From a virus: a stretch of 31,908 nt of DNA. This document shows, piece by piece, positions 15,919 to 22,223 of this stretch. The position numbers and the translations under genes are program-made. How positions within the stretch are numbered: the first letter of the stretch is position 1; each line of letters starts with the position of its first letter. Location: IMG/VR virus record IMGVR_UViG_3300035670_000877, positions 1 to 31,908 of that record. One strand, given 5' to 3'. The notes beneath the pieces were generated by a model. It saw only the letters and a list, made by a program, of their open reading frames with translations. It was not told the DNA's origin and did no database searches.

Positions 15919-17243
15919 TGACAGTCACATCCAGATGGGGGATGCAATACCAGGCACTTCTTGACGTCGGCTTCGTCGTTGACCAGTTCACATTGGACTC
16001 ACCAACACAGGGCATCCTCGGTACCAGCGTCCTAGACGGCTCCACCCAGTTCGTCGACATATCCCAATATGTTCAAAACATTACGGTCAACAGAGGGCGA
16101 TCAACGCAACTGGATGTGTTCCCACCAGGAACACTCAACCTTGTCGCAGACGACCGAGCCTCCGATCGTTCCTTCGACCCGTTCAACGAAGCCTCCCCCT
16201 GGTATCAAAACAACTTAGGCATCGCACCGCGACGCAAAATCCGGATCGTCGCAGGAACCGCAGACATATACAACGGCTTCATCTACGACCTAGACATCAC
16301 CTACAACGAACCACAATTGTCGTTCGCCACAATCAACGCAGTCGACGCACTCGCCCAACTCTCCCAAACTACCCTCAACGCCTTCACACCACCAAACGAG
16401 TTCGCATCCGACCGCATCGAAACCATCCTTGACCGACCTGAAGTGGGGTTTGGTACAGCGTTCGCGCCACGCGACATCAACCAGTCGGTGTCATCAGTTG
16501 GCACCGCACCATACGAGGCTGGCGTGAACACGTTGCAGGCATTACAGGAAGTCCAGATCGCGGAGAACGGCAGGTTCTTTGTTACCCGTGAGGGTGTGGT
16601 TCGTTTTGATGAGCGTGTGCAAGCGTCGTTCGCGACAGCGATTGCGACGTTTGGTGGCACTGCGGCAGGCGCAATCCCGATCACCGGACTGGAAAATGTC
16701 TACGGTGCTGAGACGGTGGTGAACCGTGTGTCGGTGCAAATCGCTGGGTCGACTGCGGTGAGTGTGGCTGAGGGGACAGCAAGCCAAGCGTTGTACGGCA
16801 TCCGAGGGCTAGCCATCTCCAACGTGCCACTGGAAAACGATGCGGCTGGGTCGGCGCTGGCGGAGGATTTGGTTGCCTTGTATCAAGACCCTGTTGCGAG
16901 GTTCACGGGTTTGACGGTGACGATGAATGGGTTGGGGTCGGCGCAGCAGGATTTGGTGGCAGCCCTAGAAATCGGTGATGTCATTACCGTGTCTAAGGAG
17001 TTCGCGGCAGGCTCCCCCACCACCATCAACCAAACCGTTGTCATTGAAGCCGTCCGGCACACCATCTCAGCCAATAGGCACACAGTCGGACTCAGCCTCG
17101 CCCCAGCCCAAATCCTCACGGCATTCATTTTGGATGATGCCGAGTTCGGCACCTTGTCGACCACGAATGCGTTGTCGTCAAACATCTTGGAGGATTTTGT
17201 GGCTGATATCTCTGAACTTGATTCTGACTACACGTTCACCTGA
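15918..17243 (+). CDS. Minor tail protein / tail tip component
   Basis: A 441-residue protein directly after the tape measure, the position of distal tail or hub proteins. The N-terminal third is a beta-rich domain (FVDISQYVQNITVNRGRST, about 46-64) and includes TLNLVADDRASDRSFDPFN and RRKIRIVAGTADIYNGFIYD (114-133), a pattern shared by siphovirus tail-tip proteins. A second domain contains GRFFVTREGVVRFDERVQA (about 217-235). No enzymatic motif is visible. Codon usage is patchy: 15918-16440 and 16980-17110 use C-ending codons while the middle uses G/T-ending ones. I infer a baseplate hub or Dit/Tal-like role, not proven by sequence. Confidence 0.75.
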   Translation: MTVTSRWGMQYQALLDVGFVVDQFTLDSPTQGILGTSVLDGSTQFVDISQYVQNITVNRGRSTQLDVFPPGTLNLVADDRASDRSFDPFNEASPWYQNNLGIAPRRKIRIVAGTADIYNGFIYDLDITYNEPQLSFATINAVDALAQLSQTTLNAFTPPNEFASDRIETILDRPEVGFGTAFAPRDINQSVSSVGTAPYEAGVNTLQALQEVQIAENGRFFVTREGVVRFDERVQASFATAIATFGGTAAGAIPITGLENVYGAETVVNRVSVQIAGSTAVSVAEGTASQALYGIRGLAISNVPLENDAAGSALAEDLVALYQDPVARFTGLTVTMNGLGSAQQDLVAALEIGDVITVSKEFAAGSPTTINQTVVIEAVRHTISANRHTVGLSLAPAQILTAFILDDAEFGTLSTTNALSSNILEDFVADISELDSDYTFT

Positions 17244-17263
17244 TCGTCTAGAATCGTTGCATC

Positions 17264-17953
17264 ATGGCTGGTCTAGGTGGAAAGAACTGGGGTTTTCAGG
17301 AGGAGGTCACTTCATCTGATGTGAACGGGTTTCTTGCCGACCAGGTGGTGATGCGGTTTGCTGATGCAGCGACACGCACGGCAGGTTTTGGTGGGGCTGG
17401 TGAGCCGACATTGGCTGAGGGCATGTTGTCATATTTGGATGATGTGAACCGTGTGGACTTTTACAACGGATCAGCGTGGCAAGCCATTAGCCCAGTTTTG
17501 CAAGTTGTTAGTACTACCAAAACAGATACGTTCAGTGCTTCTGTGGCGCAAGGCGCGTCAACAGCGGTGACAGGGTTGACCGTAACAATCACTCCAGTAT
17601 CTGCTAGCAATAAAGTGTTGGTTTTTGCTTCTGTTGCTTCTGGCGATACGTCATCAAACACTGGACAATACACAACACTGACTCGCGGTGGAACAGCAAT
17701 TTTTATTGGCGATACGGCTGGGAACAGACAAAGGGTTTCGGCTGGAGGCTATGCAGGAAACAGATTGGGGTATGTTCATTTCACATTCCTTGACAGTCCA
17801 GCATCAACTTCTGCGTTGACCTATGGCATCAGCATTGGTCACACAACTGCTGGTTCGGTAACTTGCAATGTCAACTTTGGAGGAGATAACACTGACGCAA
17901 GTTATACCGGCAGAGGTGCGTCATCAATCACAGTGATGGAGATTGCTGGATGA
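17264..17953 (+). CDS. Tail fibre / receptor-binding protein, copy 1
   Basis: A 229-residue protein with a conserved N-terminal part and a variable beta-rich C-terminal part. Residues 1-75 (GEPTLAEGMLSYLDDVNRV, VDFYNGSAW) are probably the tail attachment region. From residue 80 the sequence reads LQVVSTTKTDTFSASVA, LTVTITPVSASNKVLVFASV and ends SSITVMEIAG, a small jelly-roll-like domain common at the tips of phage fibres. A paralogue with the same layout lies at 18217-18927. The stop overlaps the next gene (ATGA). Role in binding the host surface is inferred from position and fold pattern. Confidence 0.72.
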   Translation: MAGLGGKNWGFQEEVTSSDVNGFLADQVVMRFADAATRTAGFGGAGEPTLAEGMLSYLDDVNRVDFYNGSAWQAISPVLQVVSTTKTDTFSASVAQGASTAVTGLTVTITPVSASNKVLVFASVASGDTSSNTGQYTTLTRGGTAIFIGDTAGNRQRVSAGGYAGNRLGYVHFTFLDSPASTSALTYGISIGHTTAGSVTCNVNFGGDNTDASYTGRGASSITVMEIAG

Positions 17954-18213
17954 AAACAGACTATGCAGCAGTTTTGACACGGAGATTTCCAGGTCAATTG
18001 TGGACGTTGAATGCAAACGATTATGAACAACTCAATTGGGATTCAAAAAATCCGAAGCCGAGTCGGGCTGAGTTGGATGCGTTGTGGCCTGAGGTGCAGG
18101 CTGAGTTGCAGGCTGAGGCACAGGCGAAGGTTGACGCTAGGGAGTCGGCATTGGCGAAGTTGGCTGCACTGGGGTTGGATGAAGCGGAAATCAAAGCACT
18201 GTTAGGATTGTGA
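17950..18213 (+). CDS. Small fibre-associated protein, copy 1
   Basis: An 87-residue protein coupled by ATGA to the fibre gene. It has an N-terminal segment DYAAVLTRRFPGQLWTLNAN (4-23), then PKPSRAELDALWPEVQAEL (41-59) and an Ala/Glu-rich helix ending LAALGLDEAEIKALLGL, a common ending of small phage tail accessory proteins. The pairing with each fibre gene suggests a fibre chaperone or attachment partner, as with other phage fibre-assembly proteins, but no known chaperone family is recognised. A homologue occupies the same position after the second fibre. Confidence 0.6.
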   Translation: MKTDYAAVLTRRFPGQLWTLNANDYEQLNWDSKNPKPSRAELDALWPEVQAELQAEAQAKVDARESALAKLAALGLDEAEIKALLGL

Positions 18214-18216
18214 CCT

Positions 18217-18927
18217 ATGGCGATTACAGGGACTAAGGCGTTCACCTCGGGTGAGATTCTCACATCAAATGATGTCAATCAGTACCTCATGCGAGGTGTC
18301 AAAGTATTTTCATCGACCGCTGTGCGTGACGCAGCCTACAACGGCGCAGGCGAACCGACACTAGAAGAAGGCGAAACCTGCTTCCTCGCTGACAGCGATG
18401 CGTTGCAAGTGTATGGTGGCACCGCGCTCGGTTGGCTCAGTTACCCAACTACAACCCAGTCAGGCAAAGTGCTACAGGTTGTCCAGACCGTCAAAACAGA
18501 CACATTCACTACTACAAGCACAACATATGTGGATTTGACGGGCATGAGCGCCACTATCACACCGACCTCAGCTACTAGCAAAGTTTTAATTTTTGTTCAT
18601 GGAATGGGAGGAAGTGGCACAACTGACGGAACTGTAAGAATAATCCTTTTAAGAGATGCGACCCAGATTGCGCTCGGAGACGCTGGCAACAACCGTTCAA
18701 GAGTTTTCAACTTTGGATTTCAGAGTGTATACCACAATGCGATCAGGTATTTAGGGGGGCATTTTTTGGACACCCCAAATACGACAAGCGCCGTGACATA
18801 CAAACTTCAAATGGCATCAAGCAACGCCGCCCATACCGCAACATTCAACCGATCAGGCAATGACGGCGACGAGTTCAAAATTGGTCGCACATTTTCAACT
18901 ATCACTCTCATGGAGATAAGCGCATGA
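18217..18927 (+). CDS. Tail fibre / receptor-binding protein, copy 2
   Basis: A 236-residue paralogue of the protein at 17264. The N-terminal region differs (GTKAFTSGEILTSNDVNQYL) but retains NGAGEPTLEEGETCFLADSD, and the C-terminal domain follows the same plan: LQVVQTVKTDTFTTTSTTYV, MSATITPTSATSKVLIF and the ending STITLMEIS. The tip loops between residues 130 and 220 are quite different from copy 1, as expected if the two recognise different surface structures. It starts 3 bases after the stop of the preceding small protein and overlaps its own partner by ATGA. Confidence 0.72.
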   Translation: MAITGTKAFTSGEILTSNDVNQYLMRGVKVFSSTAVRDAAYNGAGEPTLEEGETCFLADSDALQVYGGTALGWLSYPTTTQSGKVLQVVQTVKTDTFTTTSTTYVDLTGMSATITPTSATSKVLIFVHGMGGSGTTDGTVRIILLRDATQIALGDAGNNRSRVFNFGFQSVYHNAIRYLGGHFLDTPNTTSAVTYKLQMASSNAAHTATFNRSGNDGDEFKIGRTFSTITLMEISA

Positions 18928-19232
18928 CCATTGACTACGCAGCGGTGTTGGTCGCCAATTATCCAACCGCACAATGGGCATTGAACGGCGACACTTACGA
19001 CGGATTGACATGGCTTGATGAAACGCCGAAGCCGTCGCAGGCTGAGTTGGATACGTTGTGGTCTGAGGTGCAGGCTGAGCAGCAGATGAAGCAGGTTGAG
19101 GCTCAACGCAAGGCTGCATACACGATTGAATCAGACCCAATCTTCTTCCAGTGGCAGCGTGGTGATGCAACAGAGCAGGAATGGTTGGATGCGGTTGAGG
19201 CTGTGAAAGCCAAGTATCCGTATCCTGCGTGA
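18924..19232 (+). CDS. Small fibre-associated protein, copy 2
   Basis: A 102-residue homologue of the 87-residue protein at 17950. The first half aligns by eye: DYAAVLVANYPTAQWALNGD against DYAAVLTRRFPGQLWTLNAN, then PKPSQAELDTLWSEVQAEQQ. The C-terminal half is different (YTIESDPIFFQWQRGDATEQ, EWLDAVEAVKAKYPYP), a pattern seen at the end of many phage fibre accessory proteins. The shared N-terminus and swapped C-terminus suggest a common tail-binding part with a replaceable end. Function is inferred only from pairing with the fibre gene. Confidence 0.6.
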   Translation: MTIDYAAVLVANYPTAQWALNGDTYDGLTWLDETPKPSQAELDTLWSEVQAEQQMKQVEAQRKAAYTIESDPIFFQWQRGDATEQEWLDAVEAVKAKYPYPA

Positions 19233-19336
19233 ACCCGTTTCGATACAAAGATTGTTCATCGTCTGCTGTTACTGCGGAGGGTGACGGGCCTGAAGTAGAT
19301 TTGTTGTCATGTGTGACGGAGATTGCCAACAGTTAG
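19229..19336 (+). CDS. Possible 35-residue peptide at the lysis cassette
   Basis: A GTG-started frame that overlaps the preceding stop (GTGA) and runs to TAG 19334-19336, giving MNPFRYKDCSSSAVTAEGDG and a short end LLSCVTEIANS. It has no hydrophobic segment and no recognised motif. It overlaps the start of the holin-like gene by 28 bases. It may only carry ribosomes to the holin start, or be chance. No ribosome binding site of its own is visible. Confidence 0.35.
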   Translation: MNPFRYKDCSSSAVTAEGDGPEVDLLSCVTEIANS

Positions 19337-19497
19337 TCAAATCGTGGGTCAAGGTTTTTGTGGCAGGTTCTATCGCCTGCTATCTCGCTGGGGTTCGTGA
19401 CCCCTGGTTGTTGCTGGATGCTGGTGTGGCTGCCTTGTTGCCGGTGGTGTACACATGGCTTGATCCGAGCGATAAGCGGTTTGGGAGGGGCAAGTGA
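19309..19497 (+). CDS. Holin-like small membrane protein
   Basis: A 62-residue protein just upstream of the endolysin. After a short polar N-terminus with two Cys residues it has a hydrophobic stretch WVKVFVAGSIACYLAGV (about 13-29) and a second one LLLDAGVAALLPVVYTWL (about 34-51), then a polar tail DPSDKRFGRGK. The ALLPVV..WLDPSD..FGRG ending is one I associate with phage holins of environmental actinophages. Holins collect in the inner membrane and open holes that release the endolysin. It overlaps the endolysin start (GTGA). The start at ATG 19309 lacks a clear binding site, consistent with regulated or coupled translation. Confidence 0.7.
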   Translation: MCDGDCQQLVKSWVKVFVAGSIACYLAGVRDPWLLLDAGVAALLPVVYTWLDPSDKRFGRGK

Positions 19498-19973
19498 GGC
19501 GACCGTACACGGGTGACAAGCGACCCGTTGCAAAGAAGGCCACACCTCACATCGTTGCGTTGGTTGATTGCATTGAGGCGAATTGGCCTGCGCTGTGGAA
19601 CAACGGCATTTTTGCTATCCGTGAGAAGCGTTCCAAGTCGCAGATGAGTGTTCATGCGAAGGGGACTGCGGCTGATGTGTCGTATCGCTTCATGGGCAAC
19701 AAGGGCAAGCGGATCGGTGGGCGCAGACAGGCGTTGCGATGCTGTGCGTTTCTGGTTGAGAACGCCGATGCGCTCGGTTTGGAGATGATTATCGACTACA
19801 AGTTTGGCAAGCATGGTCGCGCTTGGAGATGTGACCGCAACGCTTGGAAGGTGTACGACAAGCCGACCGTGCAGTTCGGTGGGTCTGGGGATTGGCTGCA
19901 TATTGAGGTTGATGGCAAGCTGACAGCACCTCAAGTCAAGGCTGTGTTTCGTGATTTGGGGATGGTCGCGTGA
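19494..19973 (+). CDS. Endolysin, M15-like peptidase
   Basis: A 159-residue lysis enzyme with GTG start overlapping the holin stop. Its zinc-peptidase motif is SVHAKGTAADVSYRF (52-66): His54 and Asp61 fit HxxGxAxD, and WLHIE (134-138) supplies the third ligand His136 with Glu138, the M15/LAS peptidase layout (D-Ala-D-Ala or L-Ala-D-Glu cleaving). The first 50 residues are a basic helix region, and no separate cell-wall-binding domain is obvious. No signal peptide is seen, so export depends on the adjacent holin. The catalytic motifs and gene position make the assignment good; the exact peptide bond cut cannot be told. Confidence 0.85.
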   Translation: MRRPYTGDKRPVAKKATPHIVALVDCIEANWPALWNNGIFAIREKRSKSQMSVHAKGTAADVSYRFMGNKGKRIGGRRQALRCCAFLVENADALGLEMIIDYKFGKHGRAWRCDRNAWKVYDKPTVQFGGSGDWLHIEVDGKLTAPQVKAVFRDLGMVA

Positions 19974-19974
19974 C

Positions 19975-20235
19975 ATGGACTCAGGTACCGCAACCGTTCT
20001 CGCAGCCCTCATCACCGGCTTCGTTGCCCTCGTTGGTGTGTTGCTCAAGTTCCTGACGGAGAACCGCCGCGATCATGGACGGGTCATGGAAGTCCTCAAT
20101 AGGATTGGATTGAAGTTGGACAGGGTTGACCGGCGTGTGACGCATCACATCGACTGGCATCTACAAGGAGGACAACATGGGCAAGTTGCTGAAGGAGATT
20201 CAAACGCCCCTGCCGAGCAGGGCGCGAAGGATTGA
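19975..20235 (+). CDS. Small membrane protein of the lysis region
   Basis: An 86-residue protein starting one base after the endolysin stop (ATG 19975). Residues 4-24 (GTATVLAALITGFVALVGVL) form one membrane helix, followed by a basic stretch KFLTENRRDHGR and an amphipathic coil LNRIGLKLDRVDRRVTHHID, then WHLQGGQHGQ. This architecture, one N-terminal helix and a cytoplasmic or periplasmic coil, is seen in second holins and antiholins of actinophages. No Cys lipobox is present, so it is not an o-spanin. Its function could be holin, antiholin or unrelated. Confidence 0.6.
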   Translation: MDSGTATVLAALITGFVALVGVLLKFLTENRRDHGRVMEVLNRIGLKLDRVDRRVTHHIDWHLQGGQHGQVAEGDSNAPAEQGAKD

Positions 20236-20398
20236 ACAGATAGTCAAAGAACTGGGTGAGGATGGCCCCGACTTGTTGAAGGCGCTGAATGACCCAGACA
20301 TCAGATCAACCCAAATCCACCGCGCCCTCCTCAACCGAGGAATCCTTGTCGGGTATTCAACCATCCAGTTGTGGAGGCGAGCGCATGGGATTGTATAA
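20177..20398 (+). CDS. Small HTH-like protein
   Basis: A 73-residue, basic protein with a strong ribosome binding site (AAGGAGGACAAC before ATG 20177) although it begins inside the preceding gene. Helical regions are RARRIEQIVKELGEDGPDLL (15-34) and a second part, STQIHRALLNRGILVGYSTI (44-63), that reads like a helix-turn-helix, with QLWRRAHG as the end of the recognition helix. I associate this arrangement with small phage DNA-binding or packaging-related proteins, but no named family can be supported. It overlaps the phosphoesterase gene by 14 bases. Possible roles are regulation of late genes or DNA-end binding. Confidence 0.62.
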   Translation: MGKLLKEIQTPLPSRARRIEQIVKELGEDGPDLLKALNDPDIRSTQIHRALLNRGILVGYSTIQLWRRAHGIV

Positions 20399-21365
20399 CG
20401 AGGCGCGTTATGCCCAAAACCCTGCTTGGCCTGTAGTGCAACCAGGGAAACGGTACGCAATCCCCAAACTTGCGAAGCCTGCAACCAAACCTGCATCGGG
20501 TTGGCAGACTGCGGTGGTGTTGCCTGACATGCAGATCGGCTATTTCAGGACGGCTGACAACGAGTTGGAACCGTTGCATGACGAGCAGGCGATTGAGGTT
20601 GCGTTGCGTATCGTCAAGGCTGCCAAGCCCGATGTCATTGTGTTGGTTGGCGACAACCTTGACCTGTGCGAGTTCGGCAAATACAGGTTCACACCAGCGT
20701 TCGCTCGCACCACCCAAGCCGCCATCGACAGGGCAACCGAACTATGCGCCCAGCTTCGGGGACTCGCCCCAGCCTCACGCATTGTGTGGATTGCTGGGAA
20801 TCATGAGGAGCGTTTGGGGAATTTCATTTTGGATGGGGCTGGGGCTGCGTTTGGTTTGAAGCGTGGGGTGCGTCCTGATGAGTGGCCTGTGATGTCGGTG
20901 CCGTATTTGTGTCGCCTTGATGAGTCGGGTGTGGAGTATCTGCCTGGGTATCCGGCTGGGGTGTTCTGGTTGAATGACCGACTCAAGGTGGTGCATGGGG
21001 ACAAGGTGGCTTCGGGTGGTTCGACAGCGCACAAGTATCTAGCTACCGAGAAGGTCAGTGTGATCTATGGGCATATTCATCGGCGTGAGTGGGCTGAGAG
21101 GACGCGCGAGGATCGTGATGGGGCTAAGACGATTATGGCTGCGTCGCCTGGGTGTTTGGCTCGGACTGATGGGGCTGTGCCATCAACACAAGGCGGTCAC
21201 GATTTGGATGGTCGACCAATTCACAGGTCACACGATTGGCAGTCGGGCTGTGCTGTTGTCATGTTTGAGCCTGGTGATGGCAGGTTTGTGTATGAGCAGG
21301 TGGCGATTCATGATGGGTGGGCTTCGTGGCGTGGTCGCGAGTTCCGAGCTGAGGCGGTGGTGTGA
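20385..21365 (+). CDS. Calcineurin-like metallophosphoesterase
   Basis: A 326-residue protein. The metal-binding motifs of this superfamily occur in order: LPDMQIG (Asp48, with Gln50 where most members have His), VGDNLD (89-93), AGNHEE (137-142), a VHGD around His204, and YGHIHRRE (GHIH at 229-232). The usual DxH is thus DxQ. That could alter one metal site, but such substitutions occur in some family members. It hydrolyses phosphomonoesters or diesters; possible targets include nucleic acid ends and cyclic nucleotides. GGAGG at 20373-20377 chooses ATG 20385 over an upstream in-frame ATG at 20289 inside the previous gene. Confidence 0.86.
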   Translation: MGLYNEARYAQNPAWPVVQPGKRYAIPKLAKPATKPASGWQTAVVLPDMQIGYFRTADNELEPLHDEQAIEVALRIVKAAKPDVIVLVGDNLDLCEFGKYRFTPAFARTTQAAIDRATELCAQLRGLAPASRIVWIAGNHEERLGNFILDGAGAAFGLKRGVRPDEWPVMSVPYLCRLDESGVEYLPGYPAGVFWLNDRLKVVHGDKVASGGSTAHKYLATEKVSVIYGHIHRREWAERTREDRDGAKTIMAASPGCLARTDGAVPSTQGGHDLDGRPIHRSHDWQSGCAVVMFEPGDGRFVYEQVAIHDGWASWRGREFRAEAVV

Positions 21366-21646
21366 TGGGATATTCGATTGTGTGGGTGGAGTGGGCTGAT
21401 GCTCATACGTCTGAGGCTGGCTGGTTGGAGTTGGACGGCTACGAGGATGACGGTGAGGTGCTGGTCAGCACGGTCGGGTTTTTGATTCCGGTGGGGGATG
21501 CTGGGTCAAAGGATGGTCATGTGTCGGTGTGGCAAACCTTGTGTCAGGGTGAGGGGATTCACGGGTTTCATATCCCTGTGCAGATGGTGCGCCAGATAAA
21601 GGTGTTGGGTTCTGGGGGGCTGGAAACCCTTATGCAGCAAGGCTGA
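21365..21646 (+). CDS. Conserved-looking phage protein, unknown function
   Basis: A 93-residue acidic protein beginning with ATG 21365 that overlaps the phosphoesterase stop; a GTG three bases earlier (GTGA) is also possible. It opens YSIVWVEWADAHTSEAGWLE, continues LVSTVGFLIPVGDAG, and ends with PVQMVRQIKVLGSGGLE. The W-x-DA-x-S/T...VG..I pattern with a late IP...I..I resembles short conserved proteins in many actinophages that have no assigned role. No membrane helix or catalytic motif is visible. It is the last gene before the control region and may be the end of the late operon. Confidence 0.6.
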   Translation: MGYSIVWVEWADAHTSEAGWLELDGYEDDGEVLVSTVGFLIPVGDAGSKDGHVSVWQTLCQGEGIHGFHIPVQMVRQIKVLGSGGLETLMQQG

Positions 21647-21656
21647 AAACAAATAC

Positions 21657-21684
21657 TTGCAATTGTCTGACAAACCTGTAGAGT
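21657..21684 (+). promoter_or_regulatory. Candidate promoter
   Basis: TTGCAA (21657-21662) and TAGAGT (21679-21684) are separated by 16 bases, a fair match to the housekeeping -35 and -10 elements (four of six each). The predicted start is near 21691, about 39 bases before ATG 21730. It lies in the only gene-free gap between the late operon and the two small DNA-binding proteins. Confidence 0.5.
21663..21673. promoter_or_regulatory. Candidate operator palindrome
   Basis: TTGTC-T-GACAA is a perfect 5-1-5 inverted repeat placed between the -35 and -10 of the candidate promoter, where a bound repressor would block RNA polymerase. The adjacent ribbon-helix-helix gene is the obvious candidate for binding it; that link is inference. 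Confidence 0.5.
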
Positions 21685-21692
21685 GTCTTACA

Positions 21693-21708
21693 TCGGGAAC
21701 AAGCCCGA
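21693..21708 (+). promoter_or_regulatory. 5'-proximal leader hairpin
   Basis: TCGGG (21693-21697) and CCCGA (21704-21708) flank AACAAG. The hairpin would lie within a few bases of the predicted transcript start and so could protect the 5' end. The ribosome binding site AGGAGG follows it. Confidence 0.4.
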
Positions 21709-21729
21709 GACATACAGGAGGACATAGCA

Positions 21730-21912
21730 ATGACAACCACAGAGTTTGAAACCGCATACTTCGCAAAGTATGGATTCCCATGTTGGGAGCAGTTCGTTCG
21801 GGAGGGCAAGGCAGAAGGCAAGACCGACCGCCAAATCTCCAACGAGTACAGCGAGATGAGCGTCAAGCGTTTGGTCGCGATGGGTGGTCGCCCCAACAAG
21901 GCGAGCAAGTAA
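21730..21912 (+). CDS. Small protein, possible HTH
   Basis: A 60-residue protein with a good ribosome binding site (CAGGAGGACATAGCA before ATG). After an aromatic N-terminal part (ETAYFAKYGFPCWEQFVREG) comes GKTDRQISNEYSEMSVKRLV, which reads like a short helix-turn-helix, then AMGGRPNKASK, a basic end. It is the first gene behind the candidate promoter and its TAA overlaps the next ATG (TAATG). A DNA-binding regulator is plausible; no family is recognised. Confidence 0.6.
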   Translation: MTTTEFETAYFAKYGFPCWEQFVREGKAEGKTDRQISNEYSEMSVKRLVAMGGRPNKASK

Positions 21913-22088
21913 TGCCTGCCAAATATCCAAGCGTGACGATCCGCATTGACCAGCACCTACTGGAGCAGGTTGATCTGTACGCACATCAAGCCAGCCAAAC
22001 ACGAAGCCAATACATCAAATGGGCAATCGTCCAAGCCATAAACGCAGACGCAGAAGTGTGGGAGTTTGACACCACCGAAGCGTTGTAA
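21912..22088 (+). CDS. Ribbon-helix-helix (CopG-like) regulator
   Basis: A 58-residue protein with the ribbon-helix-helix layout: a short strand SVTIRID (7-13) that would pair with a second subunit and enter the major groove, a first helix QHLLEQVDLYAHQAS and a second helix SQYIKWAIVQAINADA. This is the form of CopG/Arc/MetJ-type regulators, which bind short palindromes as dimers. It is translationally coupled to the previous gene (TAATG). The TTGTCTGACAA palindrome in the promoter upstream is a likely autoregulatory target. It could also be an antitoxin-type protein, but no toxin is seen next to it. Confidence 0.75.
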   Translation: MPAKYPSVTIRIDQHLLEQVDLYAHQASQTRSQYIKWAIVQAINADAEVWEFDTTEAL

Positions 22089-22119
22089 GACAGCACGGGT
22101 TGCGCCGACGCAGATTGGA

Positions 22120-22125
22120 TAGAAT
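22120..22125 (+). promoter_or_regulatory. Candidate -10 element of a leader RNA promoter
   Basis: TAGAAT matches five of six consensus -10 bases. No good -35 is found at 16-18 bases; TTGCGC at 22100 is 14 bases away. Actinobacterial promoters often rely on the -10. The base seven positions downstream, 22132, is exactly the first base of the structured RNA described next. Confidence 0.42.
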
Positions 22126-22131
22126 GAATCC

Positions 22132-22202
22132 GATCCGCTCGGCGTACCCTTCCACGCCTTGAGCGATCCCCCACCATCCCTCCTGTGGTGGGGTTATTTA
22201 TT
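22132..22202 (+). ncRNA. Candidate two-hairpin small RNA or attenuator leader
   Basis: Hairpin 1 is built from GAT (22132-22134), CGCTC (22136-22140) and GGCGT (22141-22145), pairing with ACGCC (22154-22158), GAGCG (22161-22165) and ATC (22166-22168), with one bulged C and a TT on the other side. Its loop is ACCCTTCC. Hairpin 2 is the intrinsic terminator at 22169-22193, whose loop is TCCCTCCTG. Both loops are C/U-rich and could pair with GGAGG-type ribosome binding sites. The element starts where a transcript from the -10 at 22120 should begin and ends in a T-rich tail. It may act in trans as a small RNA or in cis as an attenuator of the early operon. Confidence 0.45.
22169..22202 (+). terminator. 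Intrinsic terminator
   Basis: CCCCACCA (22169-22176) and TGGTGGGG (22186-22193) form a perfect 8-bp GC-rich stem with a 9-base loop, followed directly by TTATTTATT. It is the clearest rho-independent terminator in the window. It lies between the regulator genes and the early operon, only about 22 bases before the first early start codon. Confidence 0.8.
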
Positions 22203-22223
22203 CACCAATCAAAGGACAACCGA

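Noticed and set aside
21362-21399. Alternative frame at 21067-21399 running past the phosphoesterase stop
   Set aside because: Trp/Arg/Gly-rich shadow without a ribosome site, overlapping the phosphoesterase metal-binding region.
22089-22168. tRNA-like structure ahead of the early operon
   Set aside because: The pairing makes one imperfect hairpin, with no cloverleaf, T-arm sequence or CCA end.
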